DNA of 64,000 nucleotides from Pinus tabuliformis. Its lineage: Eukaryota; Streptophyta; Pinopsida; Pinales; Pinaceae. Position numbers and translations under genes: made by a program. The first letter of the stretch is position 1; the number at the start of each line of letters is the position of its first letter. The stretch spans positions 693,046,420 through 693,110,419 of the forward strand of contig CM062813.1 of the NCBI GenBank assembly GCA_031772625.1, in the 5' to 3' direction. Positions 11,512 through 21,147 of this stretch are shown here, piece after piece. The notes beneath the pieces are model-generated. The model did no database searches. It was not told the origin of the DNA and saw only the letters and a list, made by a program, of their open reading frames with translations.

Positions 11512-12760
11512 ATAGGAAGCCATTCAATAAATTTTGTTCATTGAAAATGCAAATTGTTATACACAGAACAGTTTAAAAGAATCAGCATGCGTTAAAGATG
11601 AAAGCTGAGCCAACTCAGCAGAACTTACGGCCAACAAAGCAAGATGAGAAGCTACAGGTGTCCAGGCCGAGAAGCTACAGCAGAGCAGCTCCAAAAGCGC
11701 ATTTTCCAGCATTAATGCAGATCACTACGACCGACTCGTTGGCTTTCAAGAGCCAAAATATCTTCTGACAGATAGAAAGATGCATTTATGTTGTATTAAA
11801 GACAGCAATAACTTCTTATCTGCTGTTCTGTACAAAGTTGGTGAAATATTCATTTCTCAGATGACTCAACGCCTTAGATATTTTGTAATACTGTTTGTAT
11901 ATATTTGCCCCTCGCACAAGCTTGCAGGGGTTGTTGTTGATTTCCCTTGAAGAAGTTCTTATGCTGTAATCCTTTCAGAGTTTAATAAAGAAAGTGATGG
12001 AATTTCTTAAAGTTCTGAAGTGTTGAATGCGTTCTGGTGTTTGTTGAAAACTGCAGGATTCCTGTGTACCTCACAATACAATAAGTTTTCTGTAACTCTC
12101 TTTGTTATGTGTTTCAATCTTTCACAATCCATATATGTTTCTAGTTTCTAAGTATTTAGCAACAAAGAAAAAGAATAGCCTTCAGGATTTATTCATGCAA
12201 TACCCTGAGCTCAATCTATGTTGTTAATGAATGTTTTCTTCAGCTATAATCTTGATAAGTGTAATTCTTAATTGCTGCACTATCAGAATATATCTTTCAC
12301 AGTGACCTTTGTTTCAGGAATTCAAGTTTGCTCCTGTGCAACATGTTTCACTTTCACATCACCAGCTTAATGGAGAATTCTTAATTGCTTTCTGTTGGCT
12401 GACCATACATCACCACTTAAGTTTAAATTTTGTTTGTTTGAGATACCCAATAGGCCCTGCAGTCTGAACATCATCACTCCAGCATTTCAAAACATTTCAC
12501 AGCTCTAGACTCCATTGCCCAATGTTATACTACTATCTGAACACTACATCTTAAGCGCTGAAAGAAGTCCTTCAACCAAAACATAAACCAAAAACCTGAG
12601 CATAATAGCTAGCCTAAAATATTATCAAAACAGAGACAAATCATAAAGAGAGAGCCCTCTCTGATTACAGTTTGGCTAGAGACTGTAGTCCAAAGATTGG
12701 TTAGTGGTTACCCCGGCCGTATTCCCTTGGGAGTCATAGGGAACAACCTGGGTGTTAACA
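11512..12760 (+). terminator. 3' tail of LTR with AATAAA signals, 5' LTR of G
   Basis: No ORF of note. AATAAA occurs at 11526-11531, just after the ORF stop, and at 11984-11989 in a T-rich setting; both recur in the other LTR. These are candidates for the polyadenylation signal that would end the R region. The last 60 bp (TTACCCCGGCCG..TTAACA) are the conserved U5 end. Confidence 0.45.
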
Positions 12761-12764
12761 TAAT

Positions 12765-12783
12765 TGGCGACTCAACTGGGGAG
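12765..12783 (+). other. primer binding site of element G
   Basis: TGGCGACTCAACTGGGGAG lies 4 bp after the LTR end. It is nearly the same as the PBS of element E (53345-53363, TGGCGACTCCACTGGGGAC), so the two Tat-like elements appear to use the same primer tRNA. I cannot name the tRNA with certainty. Confidence 0.85.
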
Positions 12784-12934
12784 TTCCTCAAGATTTTCTA
12801 ATTTCTGTTTATCTCTTGAAAGCTGCTCATTCCCTTTGCTGCTAGCTTTGGAAAATATACAGTAAGTTCAAAATCTTGTCTAGCCTCCGTAGACATAAAA
12901 ATATCCTGCAAAATACCAAAAAGAAGTTTAGAAA

Positions 12935-14542
12935 CTGGCTCCTAAAAGGAAAACCAGACATACTAGGTCAAATCCTGACCCAGAACCACCAGCTGTTTTT
13001 GAAAATCCTAATATAATCCCTAGGATCATCAGGAAGCAGCAGGGACAGCAGACTCTTGCTGACTCAACTCCTGAAACAGGTTATCCAAACCTTGTTCCAA
13101 CTCCAATCAAGGTTTTGTTTCGATCTACCCTTGATTCCCCCAGTTCCCCTTCTACATCTCAAAGCCCTCCTTTCACACCTTCATCCACTGCACATACTCC
13201 TTTAACCAACATCCTAGTTTCTACCCCTCCCATTAACCCTGTTATACCAGTCACCCTGGTCCCATTCATCCCTGTCAACCCCTTAAACCCTATGAATATG
13301 GCTAACAGATATGCACCCTTGCAAATACCAGCTAATGCTGCAGCTCTACCCCAAGACTACCAAACCAAAATCTCATATTTTGACTCCACTGGCCCTTTGA
13401 AAGCTGTTCAGCATGCCAAAAGGATGCAAGACCATTTTGAGACCTATGAAATAGATGATGACAGTGTGAGAATGAGGATGTTTGTTCAAAGCCTAACTGG
13501 GGATGTAAGAACTTGGTTTAGATCCCTGAATGCAAATTCCATCACAACTCCTGATGAGCTGTATCAAGCCTTTACTAACAGATGGGAGAAAAAGAAAGAT
13601 CCTCTGCACATACTTGGGGAATATGACACTATCAAAAGAGGTCCCCAAGAGACTGTTTTGGAGTATTGTGCAAGATTCAACAATGTATATAACGCAATCC
13701 TACAAAATTTAAGACCCCCTCCTGATTTAGCTTTGTACAAATTCCCTGATGGTTTTGACCTTGACATGGCCTATCAGTTGAAGGAAAGAGACCCTCAAAC
13801 CCTTGCAGAGGCCCAAAAGGTTGCTGTCACAGTGGAAGCTAACCTGATTGCCAAAAGAAACAGAGCAAGGTTGGAAAAGAGAACAACCTTCAAAGAAGAA
13901 CCCTCTGCTTTTGATCAAAAGCTGGATGCAATACTCACTGGAATGAAAAGATTGGGTGATAGAGTGGAATCGGTTGAGAGAAAATCATCATGGGAAGCAC
14001 CACAAAACAACCCTCCTAGGAATCCAAATTTTAGGAGAACTCAAAACCCAAACGTTGGCAAGGCCAGTGCTGACCAAGACATAAGACCTCCTTTCCAAGA
14101 AAACTATGCTGAAACTTCCACATCAACTGAACCCAATGAAGATCCTCAGATTAATTTAATGGGTCTAGATGGTGAAAGTCAAGTTTTCTTAACACAAGAA
14201 GATCATGAGGATGATGAAATAAAATTGTTCCAAACCAAATCAGGTGAATCCTTTGACTTTAAACAAGGCTATGACACTGCTGTTTATGAAGTCCATAAAC
14301 AATACAAGCTAAGGAGCAGAACTGTGAATGTAAACCAGCCTGAAAAGATAAAGGATAATCAGCAGCCTAAAAGAGCCATAGTCACAGAGCCTAATGACAA
14401 AACAAATTCACCTACAGAAGAAGTAATTATTGAAGAGATCACTGAACCATTGTCCTTAAAACAGCAGCCTCTGGCTACTTCATCCTCTCATCCTGATTTA
14501 AATATTACTCCTCAAGAGATGAGTAAAAAAGACAAGCCTTGA
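12935..14542 (+). CDS. gag of element G (no AUG, no zinc knuckle)
   Basis: The frame is open from 12932 to the TGA at 14540-14542, but contains no ATG near its start. A CTG at 12935 in an excellent initiation context (AAACTGGCT) opens LAPKRKTRHTRSNPDP, so CTG is either a non-AUG start or a mutated ATG. A Pro/Ser-rich N-terminus is followed by a retrotransposon gag core (about 13330-13870; TGDVRTWFRSL, FTNRWEKKKDP, VLEYCARFN). The C-terminal part is acidic and polar, and I see no CX2CX4HX4C knuckle, unlike the gags of B, C and M. The stop is in the same frame as pol, so pol expression needs read-through or the stop is a late mutation. Confidence 0.85.
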   Translation: MAPKRKTRHTRSNPDPEPPAVFENPNIIPRIIRKQQGQQTLADSTPETGYPNLVPTPIKVLFRSTLDSPSSPSTSQSPPFTPSSTAHTPLTNILVSTPPINPVIPVTLVPFIPVNPLNPMNMANRYAPLQIPANAAALPQDYQTKISYFDSTGPLKAVQHAKRMQDHFETYEIDDDSVRMRMFVQSLTGDVRTWFRSLNANSITTPDELYQAFTNRWEKKKDPLHILGEYDTIKRGPQETVLEYCARFNNVYNAILQNLRPPPDLALYKFPDGFDLDMAYQLKERDPQTLAEAQKVAVTVEANLIAKRNRARLEKRTTFKEEPSAFDQKLDAILTGMKRLGDRVESVERKSSWEAPQNNPPRNPNFRRTQNPNVGKASADQDIRPPFQENYAETSTSTEPNEDPQINLMGLDGESQVFLTQEDHEDDEIKLFQTKSGESFDFKQGYDTAVYEVHKQYKLRSRTVNVNQPEKIKDNQQPKRAIVTEPNDKTNSPTEEVIIEEITEPLSLKQQPLATSSSHPDLNITPQEMSKKDKP

Positions 14543-17500
14543 AATCAGGATAAGAATCAAGAGGAAGAGTTAGTGAACAAGGAAAGGACTGTTGTCCATA
14601 ACCCTAAGACCCAATCTGAAAAACCCTTTGACCTAGAAACTGAAATTGGCAAACTAAAGATAGCAATTCCTCTCTCAGAACTAGCCAAGCATGACATCTA
14701 TAAACAACAGATCAAGAAGTCCCTTCAACTCACTAGCAACAAAGATGATGTTAATGTGTTGGATGATACCCCAGAATTACTGTTTGGCCCAGAAGTGGAT
14801 GGAAAAACAGTAGTCACAGGGGTATTACCTTTTTATGTCAGCTTACATATTCATGACAAAATATTACATAATGCAATGTTTGACTCAGGTGCCTCTCACA
14901 ACCTCATGCCAAAAGCAGTCATGGAGAGATTGAATCTAGATATAACAAGACCATACAAGGACCTGTTTTCCTTTGACTCCAGCCAAGTCAAGTGTTTAGG
15001 TCTCATAAAAGATTTATGTGTGTCTCTGGTTCAATACCCAAACAAAACAATTCTAATGGATGTTGTAGTTGCTGATATCCCACCTAAGTATGGGATGCTG
15101 TTATCAAGATCATGGGGAGCTAAACTCCAAGGTTCCCTACAATTAGACATGTCATATGCCACCATCTCTGTTTTTGGGCAACCAAAAAGACTATACAGAG
15201 AAACACTCATGAAATACATGGTCAGCAATGAAGAAAAGCCTCAAAACTTTCCAATATATGTTGTCCATTCAGACATAGACTCATACATTCTCTTCAATGA
15301 CAGCACAACTCTCTCAAAAAATGATGTTGAAACCAAAATACTCATACAAGAGGAAGACTCTAATGAAAGAATTACCACCCATGAAACAACAGTCAATCAA
15401 TCACTAGACACTGCTGCTGCTCTAGTTGTCAAGCATATTCAATCAAATGATGAGACTGTCCTAGAAGACAAGCCAGATCAAAAACCAGAACTTCAACTTA
15501 CATTGCCAACACATGAACAGATCATTAAATCTCCTTCACAACAAGATATTCTATGGTTCCTTGAATTTGATGGCTCAGTCAACAAATTAGGGGCAGGAGC
15601 TGGAGTTTGGGTACACAATAAAGAAAACAGTCATGCAGAAGGCAGAGCCTATAGATTAAACTTCAGATGTACAAATAACATGGCAGAATATGAAGCTCTT
15701 TTACTAGGCCTCAAGTTAGTAAAGTTCTTGCAAGCTGCCAGGGTTTCAATCATGGGTGACTCAGATTTAGTTATCCAACAAGTGAAGGGAAATTTTGTCA
15801 CAAATGACAAAAGACTAAGGTCTTATAGGTCTGCTGTTGCTGAAGTACTAAACTTTTTCTCTGAATTCCAAATCACTAAAATTCCTAGGACCCACAATCT
15901 GCATGCTCATAGTTTGGCCACATTTGCTAGTACTTGCAAATTACCATTGGAACCTAACCATTGCTTTACAGCTGAGGTAAAACACAGACCCTCCATTCCA
16001 AACAATGTTAAAGATTGGCAAGTATTTGAGGATGATATGCAAATAAACAATTTTTTAACGCTGCAACAAGAGTTTGCAGGATTAAATATTGACACTGACA
16101 GAGCAAGTCAATCACAAATACTTGACAGAGCAAGTCAATCACAAATACTTGACAAAGCAAGTCAATCACAAATACTTGACAAAGCAAGTCAATCACAAAT
16201 ACAATTTGAACAAATTAACCACACAATATCACCTAGAACAGCAAAACAAATGCTAAATCCAACTATCTTCAACAAGGAAAACATTCAGCAAATTCAACCA
16301 ATCAGTTGTGAAGAAGTAGCCAATGCTGAAACTGAAATTATAGAGATGAAAGACAATTTTCTACCAACAGGCCTAACTCCACTAGAGGACATCTTTGATT
16401 CAAATGATATTCCCAGAAAACCAAAAATGCAGCCCTTAAATGCAGCCATCGAAGAATGCAACATTGGTACCATTGAAAAACCCAAAATAATAAAATTGTC
16501 TGCTTCCTTACCTCCTGACCAAAAGCCTAAATACATTGACCTCTTTAAAGAGTTCCAGGATGTTTTTGCATGGAGTTATGAGGACCTAAAGTCCTATGAT
16601 ACCTCTGTTATCCAACACACTATCCCTCTCAAGCCTGATCAAAAACCCTTTAAACAAAAATTGAGGAGAATCAATCCTATGCTTCTCCCAGCAATGGAAC
16701 AAGAGGTACAGAAAATGTTCAAGGCAGGTATCATAGCACCTATCAGATTCTCTGAGTGGATTTCAAACTTAGTCCCTACAAGAAAGAAAACTGGTGAAAT
16801 AAGGCTGTGTGTGGATCTAAGAAACCTGAATCAGGTATCCCTCAAAGACAACTATCCCTTACCCAAGATGGATCACATTCTCCAAAGAGTGGTAGGGGCC
16901 TCAAGGATCTCATTACTTGATGGATTCTCAGGCTTCAATCAAATCCTGGTGCACCCTGATGATCAAGACAAAACAGCATTTACAACCCCATGGGGAACTT
17001 TCAAATATGTAAAAATGCCTTTTGGATTGAAAAATGCAGGGGCAACTTTTCAAAGAGCAATGGATATTGCTTTTGCTAAGGAGATTCATGACTTTTTAGT
17101 CATTTACTTAGATGACCTCACACCTTTTTCAAAATCTGACCAAGAACATTTAAAACACTTAAGGCAGATTTTCTTAACATGTAGGAAATATGGAATTTCC
17201 TTGAATCCCAAGAAGTCTCTATTTGGTTTGGAAGAAGGTAAGCTGTTAGGACATATCATTTCAAAGGATGGCATAAGAATTGATCCAGATAGGATACAAG
17301 CTATCTTACAAATGCCCCACCCAAGAAATATCAAAGAATTACAAGCATTCTTGGGAAAGATCAACTTTTTGAGAAGGTTTATCCCAAACTTAGCAGAACT
17401 AATCAGATTACTAAATAACATGCTAAAGAAAGATTCAAAAGTGAAATGGACAGTTGAAGCAAATCAAGCCTTTGAAGGTATAAAGCTGGCCCTTACCCAA

Positions 17501-17992
17501 ACCCCGGTCTTGACCAATCCTCAATTTGACAGAGAATTTATCATTTTCTCTTTTGCCTCCCAGCATACTATTGCTGCTGTTTTGTTACAGAAAGATGACC
17601 AAGGAAATGAGAAGCCAATTGCTTTCTTTAGCAGAGCTCTTAGAGATGCACCTTTAAAATATCAAATCATGGAAAAGCAAGCTTATGCTTTGGTTAAAGC
17701 CATTAAGGACTTTAGGATCTATATCCTATACTCCCATGTTATAGCCTATGTACCAAGCCCAATTGTCAAAGACATACTTACTCAAGAGAACTTAGAGGGC
17801 AGAAGGGGAAAATGGATTGCAAATATTCTAGAATTTGACATTGAAATAAAACCTACAAAACTGATAAAAGGACAAGGATTGGCTAAATTAATGTCTGAAA
17901 CAAATTTCCAAGCCTTGGACATCAACCAGCTGGACAGTGAACCGGAGCTGGCGACTCCAAAGATCAATGTAGCCTTTGAAGAATCCCACTAG
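14543..17992 (+). CDS. pol of element G: protease, archaeal-type RNase H, RT, degenerate RNase H
   Basis: Same frame as gag. Protease: MFDSGASHNLMP (about 14877-14912) and YGMLLSRSWG. Archaeal-type RNase H: LEFDGSVNKLGAGAGVWV (about 15562-15615), NNMAEYEALL (Glu), GDSDLVIQQVKG (Asp) and HAHSLATFAS near 15900-15930, where the usual last catalytic Asp appears as His. Next is a 27-bp tandem repeat (16097-16204). RT: IRLCVDLRNLNQ (about 16798-16835), LLDGFSGFNQILV, MPFGLKNAGATFQRAM and YLDD at 17105-17116. The canonical RNase H (about 17520-17900) has FSFAS instead of the first catalytic Asp and AYVPSPIVKDIL in place of the last, so it looks inactive. A TAG at 17990-17992 separates it from integrase in the same frame. 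Confidence 0.9.
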   Translation, partial: NQDKNQEEELVNKERTVVHNPKTQSEKPFDLETEIGKLKIAIPLSELAKHDIYKQQIKKSLQLTSNKDDVNVLDDTPELLFGPEVDGKTVVTGVLPFYVSLHIHDKILHNAMFDSGASHNLMPKAVMERLNLDITRPYKDLFSFDSSQVKCLGLIKDLCVSLVQYPNKTILMDVVVADIPPKYGMLLSRSWGAKLQGSLQLDMSYATISVFGQPKRLYRETLMKYMVSNEEKPQNFPIYVVHSDIDSYILFNDSTTLSKNDVETKILIQEEDSNERITTHETTVNQSLDTAAALVVKHIQSNDETVLEDKPDQKPELQLTLPTHEQIIKSPSQQDILWFLEFDGSVNKLGAGAGVWVHNKENSHAEGRAYRLNFRCTNNMAEYEALLLGLKLVKFLQAARVSIMGDSDLVIQQVKGNFVTNDKRLRSYRSAVAEVLNFFSEFQITKIPRTHNLHAHSLATFASTCKLPLEPNHCFTAEVKHRPSIPNNVKDWQVFEDDMQINNFLTLQQEFAGLNIDTDRASQSQILDRASQSQILDKASQSQILDKASQSQIQFEQINHTISPRTAKQMLNPTIFNKENIQQIQPISCEEVANAETEIIEMKDNFLPTGLTPLEDIFDSNDIPRKPKMQPLNAAIEECNIGTIEKPKIIKLSASLPPDQKPKYIDLFKEFQDVFAWSYEDLKSYDTSVIQHTIPLKPDQKPFKQKLRRINPMLLPAMEQEVQKMFKAGIIAPIRFSEWISNLVPTRKKTGEIRLCVDLRNLNQVSLKDNYPLPKMDHILQRVVGASRISLLDGFSGFNQILVHPDDQDKTAFTTPWGTFKYVKMPFGLKNAGATFQRAMDIAFAKEIHDFLVIYLDDLTPFSKSDQEHLKHLRQIFLTCRKYGISLNPKKSLFGLEEGKLLGHIISKDGIRIDPDRIQAILQMPHPRNIKELQAFLGKINFLRRFIPNLAELIRLLNNMLKKDSKVKWTVEANQAFEGIKLALTQTPVLTNPQFDREFIIFSFASQHTIAAVLLQKDDQGNEKPIAFFSRALRDAPLKYQIMEKQAYALVKAIKDFRIYILYSHVIAYVPSPIVKDILTQENLEGRRGKWIANILEFDIEIKPTKLIKGQGLAKLMSETNFQALDINQLDSEPELATPKINVAFEESH
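16097..16204 (+). repeat. four 27-bp tandem repeats inside pol of G
   Basis: Four head-to-tail copies start at 16097, 16124, 16151 and 16178 and encode nine-residue units DRASQSQIL, DRASQSQIL, DKASQSQIL, DKASQSQIQ. They lie in the linker between the extra RNase H and the RT. The unit length is a multiple of three, so the frame is kept. Confidence 0.95.
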
Positions 17993-19252
17993 TATTCTGA
18001 TATCTGTTATGTGTTACAAAACCTGTGTGCTCCCCCAGGGTTGTCCAAAACTAAATGTAGGTTCCTAAAAATGAAAGCTTCTAAATTCTGTGTTATGGAT
18101 GGAAATTTACTATGGAAAAACCATGAAGGGATATTGTTAAACTGCCTAATTGAGAATGAAACTAACAATATCATAAAAGAATTTCATGCAGGTGACTGTG
18201 GTGGACACTTGTACTGGAAGTCCACTGTGGATAAAATACTGAGGGCTGGTTACTACTGGCCCACCATGTTCTCTGATGTCAAGAAATTCACCACCTCATG
18301 TCATAAATGTCAAGTGTTTGAGGGAAAGAGACAGTTGCTGCCACTTCCCTTGAGGCCTATTGCGACAGAGAGACCTTTTCAACAATGGGGCTTGGATTTC
18401 ATTGGGGAAATTCACCCCTCATCTTCAGGCCAACATAGGTGGATTCTGACAGCTACGGACTACTTTACTAAGTGGATTGAAGCTGTTCCATGCAGACAAG
18501 CAAATGATTCAACAATCATTCAGTTTTTGGAGAATAACATATTGGCTAGATTTGGTTGTCCTGACAAAATAATAACAGACAGTGCTGCTGCTTTCAGATC
18601 CAAGAAAATGGTGAAATTCTGCCACAAATTTCACATTACCTTAGGCCATTCTACTGCATACTACCCCCAAGGAAATGGCCTTGCTGAGTCATCAAATAAA
18701 AACCTGGTAAACATTATAAAGAAAGTGCTAGAAGAGAACAAAAAGAATTGGCATAAGAAGCTTGTGAATGCTCTATGGGCAGATAGACTAACAACCAAGA
18801 GATCAATTGGGACCAGCCCATATGAGTTGGTTTATGGATTAGAAGCCAAATTCCCTTCATCACTAGGGGTGCCTGTTATGAAACTTCTTCAAGAAAGCCA
18901 AGTTGAACCAAATGATATGCAAAGAAGGATCAATCAAATAATATGTTTACAGCAAACTAGAGACCAAGTTTTCAGCAGAGTTCAAGTTCTACAAGAAAAA
19001 TTAAAGAAGGCCTTTGATAGGAGAACTAAGGCGGAAGATTTCAACATTGGTGACAAAGTCCTCAAGTGGGATTCAAGAAGAGAGGATAAGGGAAAACATG
19101 GAAAATTTGATTCCCTTTGGAGAGGACCATTTGCTGTCCAAGCAGTACAAGGAAACAACACTTATTTCCTTAAAAGTCTTAATGAAACTGATTTGGATGA
19201 AGGTCCTGTGAATGGCAGGATGCTCAAGCACTATTTCGACTACCACCCATAG
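17993..19252 (+). CDS. integrase of element G
   Basis: Integrase inserts the cDNA into the chromosome. The frame is the same as pol after the TAG at 17990-17992 and continues to the TAG ending at 19252. The N-terminal zinc module has HAGDCGGH (about 18184-18210) and CHKCQVF (about 18298-18320). The DDE core has GLDFIG (about 18391-18408), ITDSAAAF (about 18572-18597, Asp kept but TDN changed to TDS) and GLAESSNKN (about 18679-18705, catalytic Glu kept). The C-terminal part has a GPF motif (WRGPFAVQAV, about 19118-19148) and ends RMLKHYFDYHP. No chromodomain is present. The domain looks intact within its ORF. Confidence 0.9.
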   Translation, partial: YSDICYVLQNLCAPPGLSKTKCRFLKMKASKFCVMDGNLLWKNHEGILLNCLIENETNNIIKEFHAGDCGGHLYWKSTVDKILRAGYYWPTMFSDVKKFTTSCHKCQVFEGKRQLLPLPLRPIATERPFQQWGLDFIGEIHPSSSGQHRWILTATDYFTKWIEAVPCRQANDSTIIQFLENNILARFGCPDKIITDSAAAFRSKKMVKFCHKFHITLGHSTAYYPQGNGLAESSNKNLVNIIKKVLEENKKNWHKKLVNALWADRLTTKRSIGTSPYELVYGLEAKFPSSLGVPVMKLLQESQVEPNDMQRRINQIICLQQTRDQVFSRVQVLQEKLKKAFDRRTKAEDFNIGDKVLKWDSRREDKGKHGKFDSLWRGPFAVQAVQGNNTYFLKSLNETDLDEGPVNGRMLKHYFDYHP

Positions 19253-19512
19253 GTGCAGCCTGAGTTTTCCCTTGTACATATCCAGATGTATATATTATTT
19301 TCTGTTAAGATGTAAAAATGCATTTTCTCAAGTTTTCTTAACTACCAACAAAAGGTAAATAGGATCAGAGGTCTACCAAGAAGGGAAGTACACAATTTTG
19401 GCATTTCAAAGCAGCAAACTTCAAAATTTTGATAAAAGAAGTCAAGGGCCAAGGCAATTTGACCTGCTGTTCTTGGTCTTTCAAATGAAAAACCATCCCC
19501 ATGTGGAGCCAC
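19253..19512 (+). other. 3' non-coding region of element G
   Basis: 260 bp between the integrase stop and the distal LTR; no ORF. A polypurine tract is expected directly before 19513, but the last bases (CCATCCCCATGTGGAGCCAC) are not purine-rich. The nearest purine-rich stretch is AAAAGAAGTCAAGGGCCAAGG near 19433-19455, too far away to be convincing. Confidence 0.6.
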
Positions 19513-20364
19513 TGTTGGCTACCTATACCAATAGGTTTCATATTTCATGATTGGCAAGGAAAGGTCCAAATATGCTCTGCTTTGATGAGGCAAAGATCAC
19601 ATATTTCCAAGAGAATACAATCTGTGCTTATAGCTTGATGTGGACTCAATTTTGATGGATGGTCCAACAGCCTAATCTGGATCATGCCATGTTTTAAATT
19701 TTCAGTTGTAGAATAGAGAAAGAAGTCTGTCCAAACTGTTTAATCTTGGCAGACAAGTAGCTTAGGTAGAGAAGAAAGGCTCCCAACTGCTTAATCTGGG
19801 ACCTTGGAAGAAATAAGGGTAGAAGTAGATAGAAAAACAAAAGAAAAAAGACAAAGAAAAGAAAAGGCAAATAAGGGTCTGCAAGCCTAAGTGCACCCTC
19901 CAAGAAGAAAACAAAAAATGCTAGGCAAGTAGATGGGTAGGCAGTTGGGGTTGCAGAAATGTCATTTCTTACAAATTGCATGTGTGTTAGCCTTGTTCAC
20001 AAAGCAAAATCAATGAATTGAGAAGGTGTTCTTCTCCATCAGGTGGCAGCAAAGCAAAGAAGCATGTCTAATCTCCCTTCTTCCCCTCTTCCCATTCATT
20101 ACTAACATCCCATCATCAGTTGAGATTCATGGAAGAATTGATGGTTTTATGGTGGTTCTTAGTCCTTTAAAAGCCACATTTCTTGTCTAAAACTCTTTTC
20201 ATTTTGCTCTACTCCCTAAGCTAAGTTATTTTCAAACAAACTTAGTGGTATCTCCCCTCATCCACCCTTTTTCATCCATATTAACCCTAACTCTATTATA
20301 TAATTCCCCTATGTTACCCTTTCCCTAGTATTATAACACCATGGTGTATAAACCCCAAACATTG

Positions 20365-21147
20365 TATAAATATCCCTCCCCTTGGCATTATAGCCATATG
20401 TTCTCTGTCAGGGATCAAAATGACATCTGGTCACTCTGATAAACCTAAGTCTAACCCCCCTCCCCTCTTCTGAATTCATTTGGCCCAGTAAAACCTTCAT
20501 CTGCTGAGAAAACCTTATAAAAGACCCATTTTTACCCATACCCGCTTTAAATAGCAAAATAATATCAAAACCCTCTTTTTTCCGCTTATCCAAAGTATCC
20601 GCCCGCATTATTTTATTCAAAAATTACATTGGAAAACATTGCAAACCACCATATCCCAAAGGTTTTACGCCGAGCACAAATCCCGAAAGAAGTATTATTT
20701 TAATCCCGCCCCCCTTTCGTATTGACCGATCACTTCGCTGACCCGTCAACTGTCCGATCGAGCGCTTTAGATCGAACGGCCATTATACATATCGGGTTGG
20801 GCCCGACGTCCGACAGTTAGCACCCGAGAAACTGTCAGAGGGTGACGTCAGGCCTCTGCCACGCGTCGCCCTCACAATTTCCCGGGTTGCCCTCTGACAA
20901 AACCATCGCCGTATGGTAGGCGGTCCGAGAAAACCATTACCGCCTTTTTGCTTACCACCAGTTTTGCCGGGCCTACGTCATCCCCACGTCAGAGCCACGC
21001 CACTGCCACCCCGTCGTCCGCCCCCGCGCTGATATGTCTGCCACTTCATCATATCCGTGGACCAATCACAGCCCGCCACCTCACCCGGTGACGTCATGCT
21101 GACGTCATCCGACTTCGGCCCCACCTGATGACGTCATGCTGACGTCA
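20365..21147 (+). promoter_or_regulatory. TATA boxes and TGACGTCA cluster, 3' LTR of G
   Basis: TATAAATA at 20365-20372 and TATAAAAG at 20516-20523. Five perfect TGACGTCA palindromes lie at 20843-20850, 21089-21096, 21100-21107, 21129-21136 and 21140-21147. The last two pairs are each spaced by 3 bp, so this copy has two as-1-like doublets where the 5' LTR has one doublet and a single site. Confidence 0.6.

Larger units (their letters stand above)
5489..12760 (+). repeat. 5' LTR of element G (7272 bp)
   Basis: Starts TGTTGGCTACC and ends GGTGTTAACA just before the PBS. In order it holds about 850 bp without recognisable genes, TATA boxes (6340, 6491), a GC-rich block with TGACGTCA palindromes (6817-7127), a 600-bp leader, the LTR-encoded ORF (7738-11511) and a 1.25-kb tail with AATAAA signals. 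Relative to the distal LTR it has about 17 bp extra near 6985-7005, lacks one 11-bp TGACGTCATGC unit near 7127, and has about 10 bp extra near 11822-11832. Confidence 0.95.

Noticed and set aside
16097-16204. Tandem repeats as a CRISPR array
   Set aside because: Units are directly joined without spacers, lie in an open pol frame, and the genome is eukaryotic.
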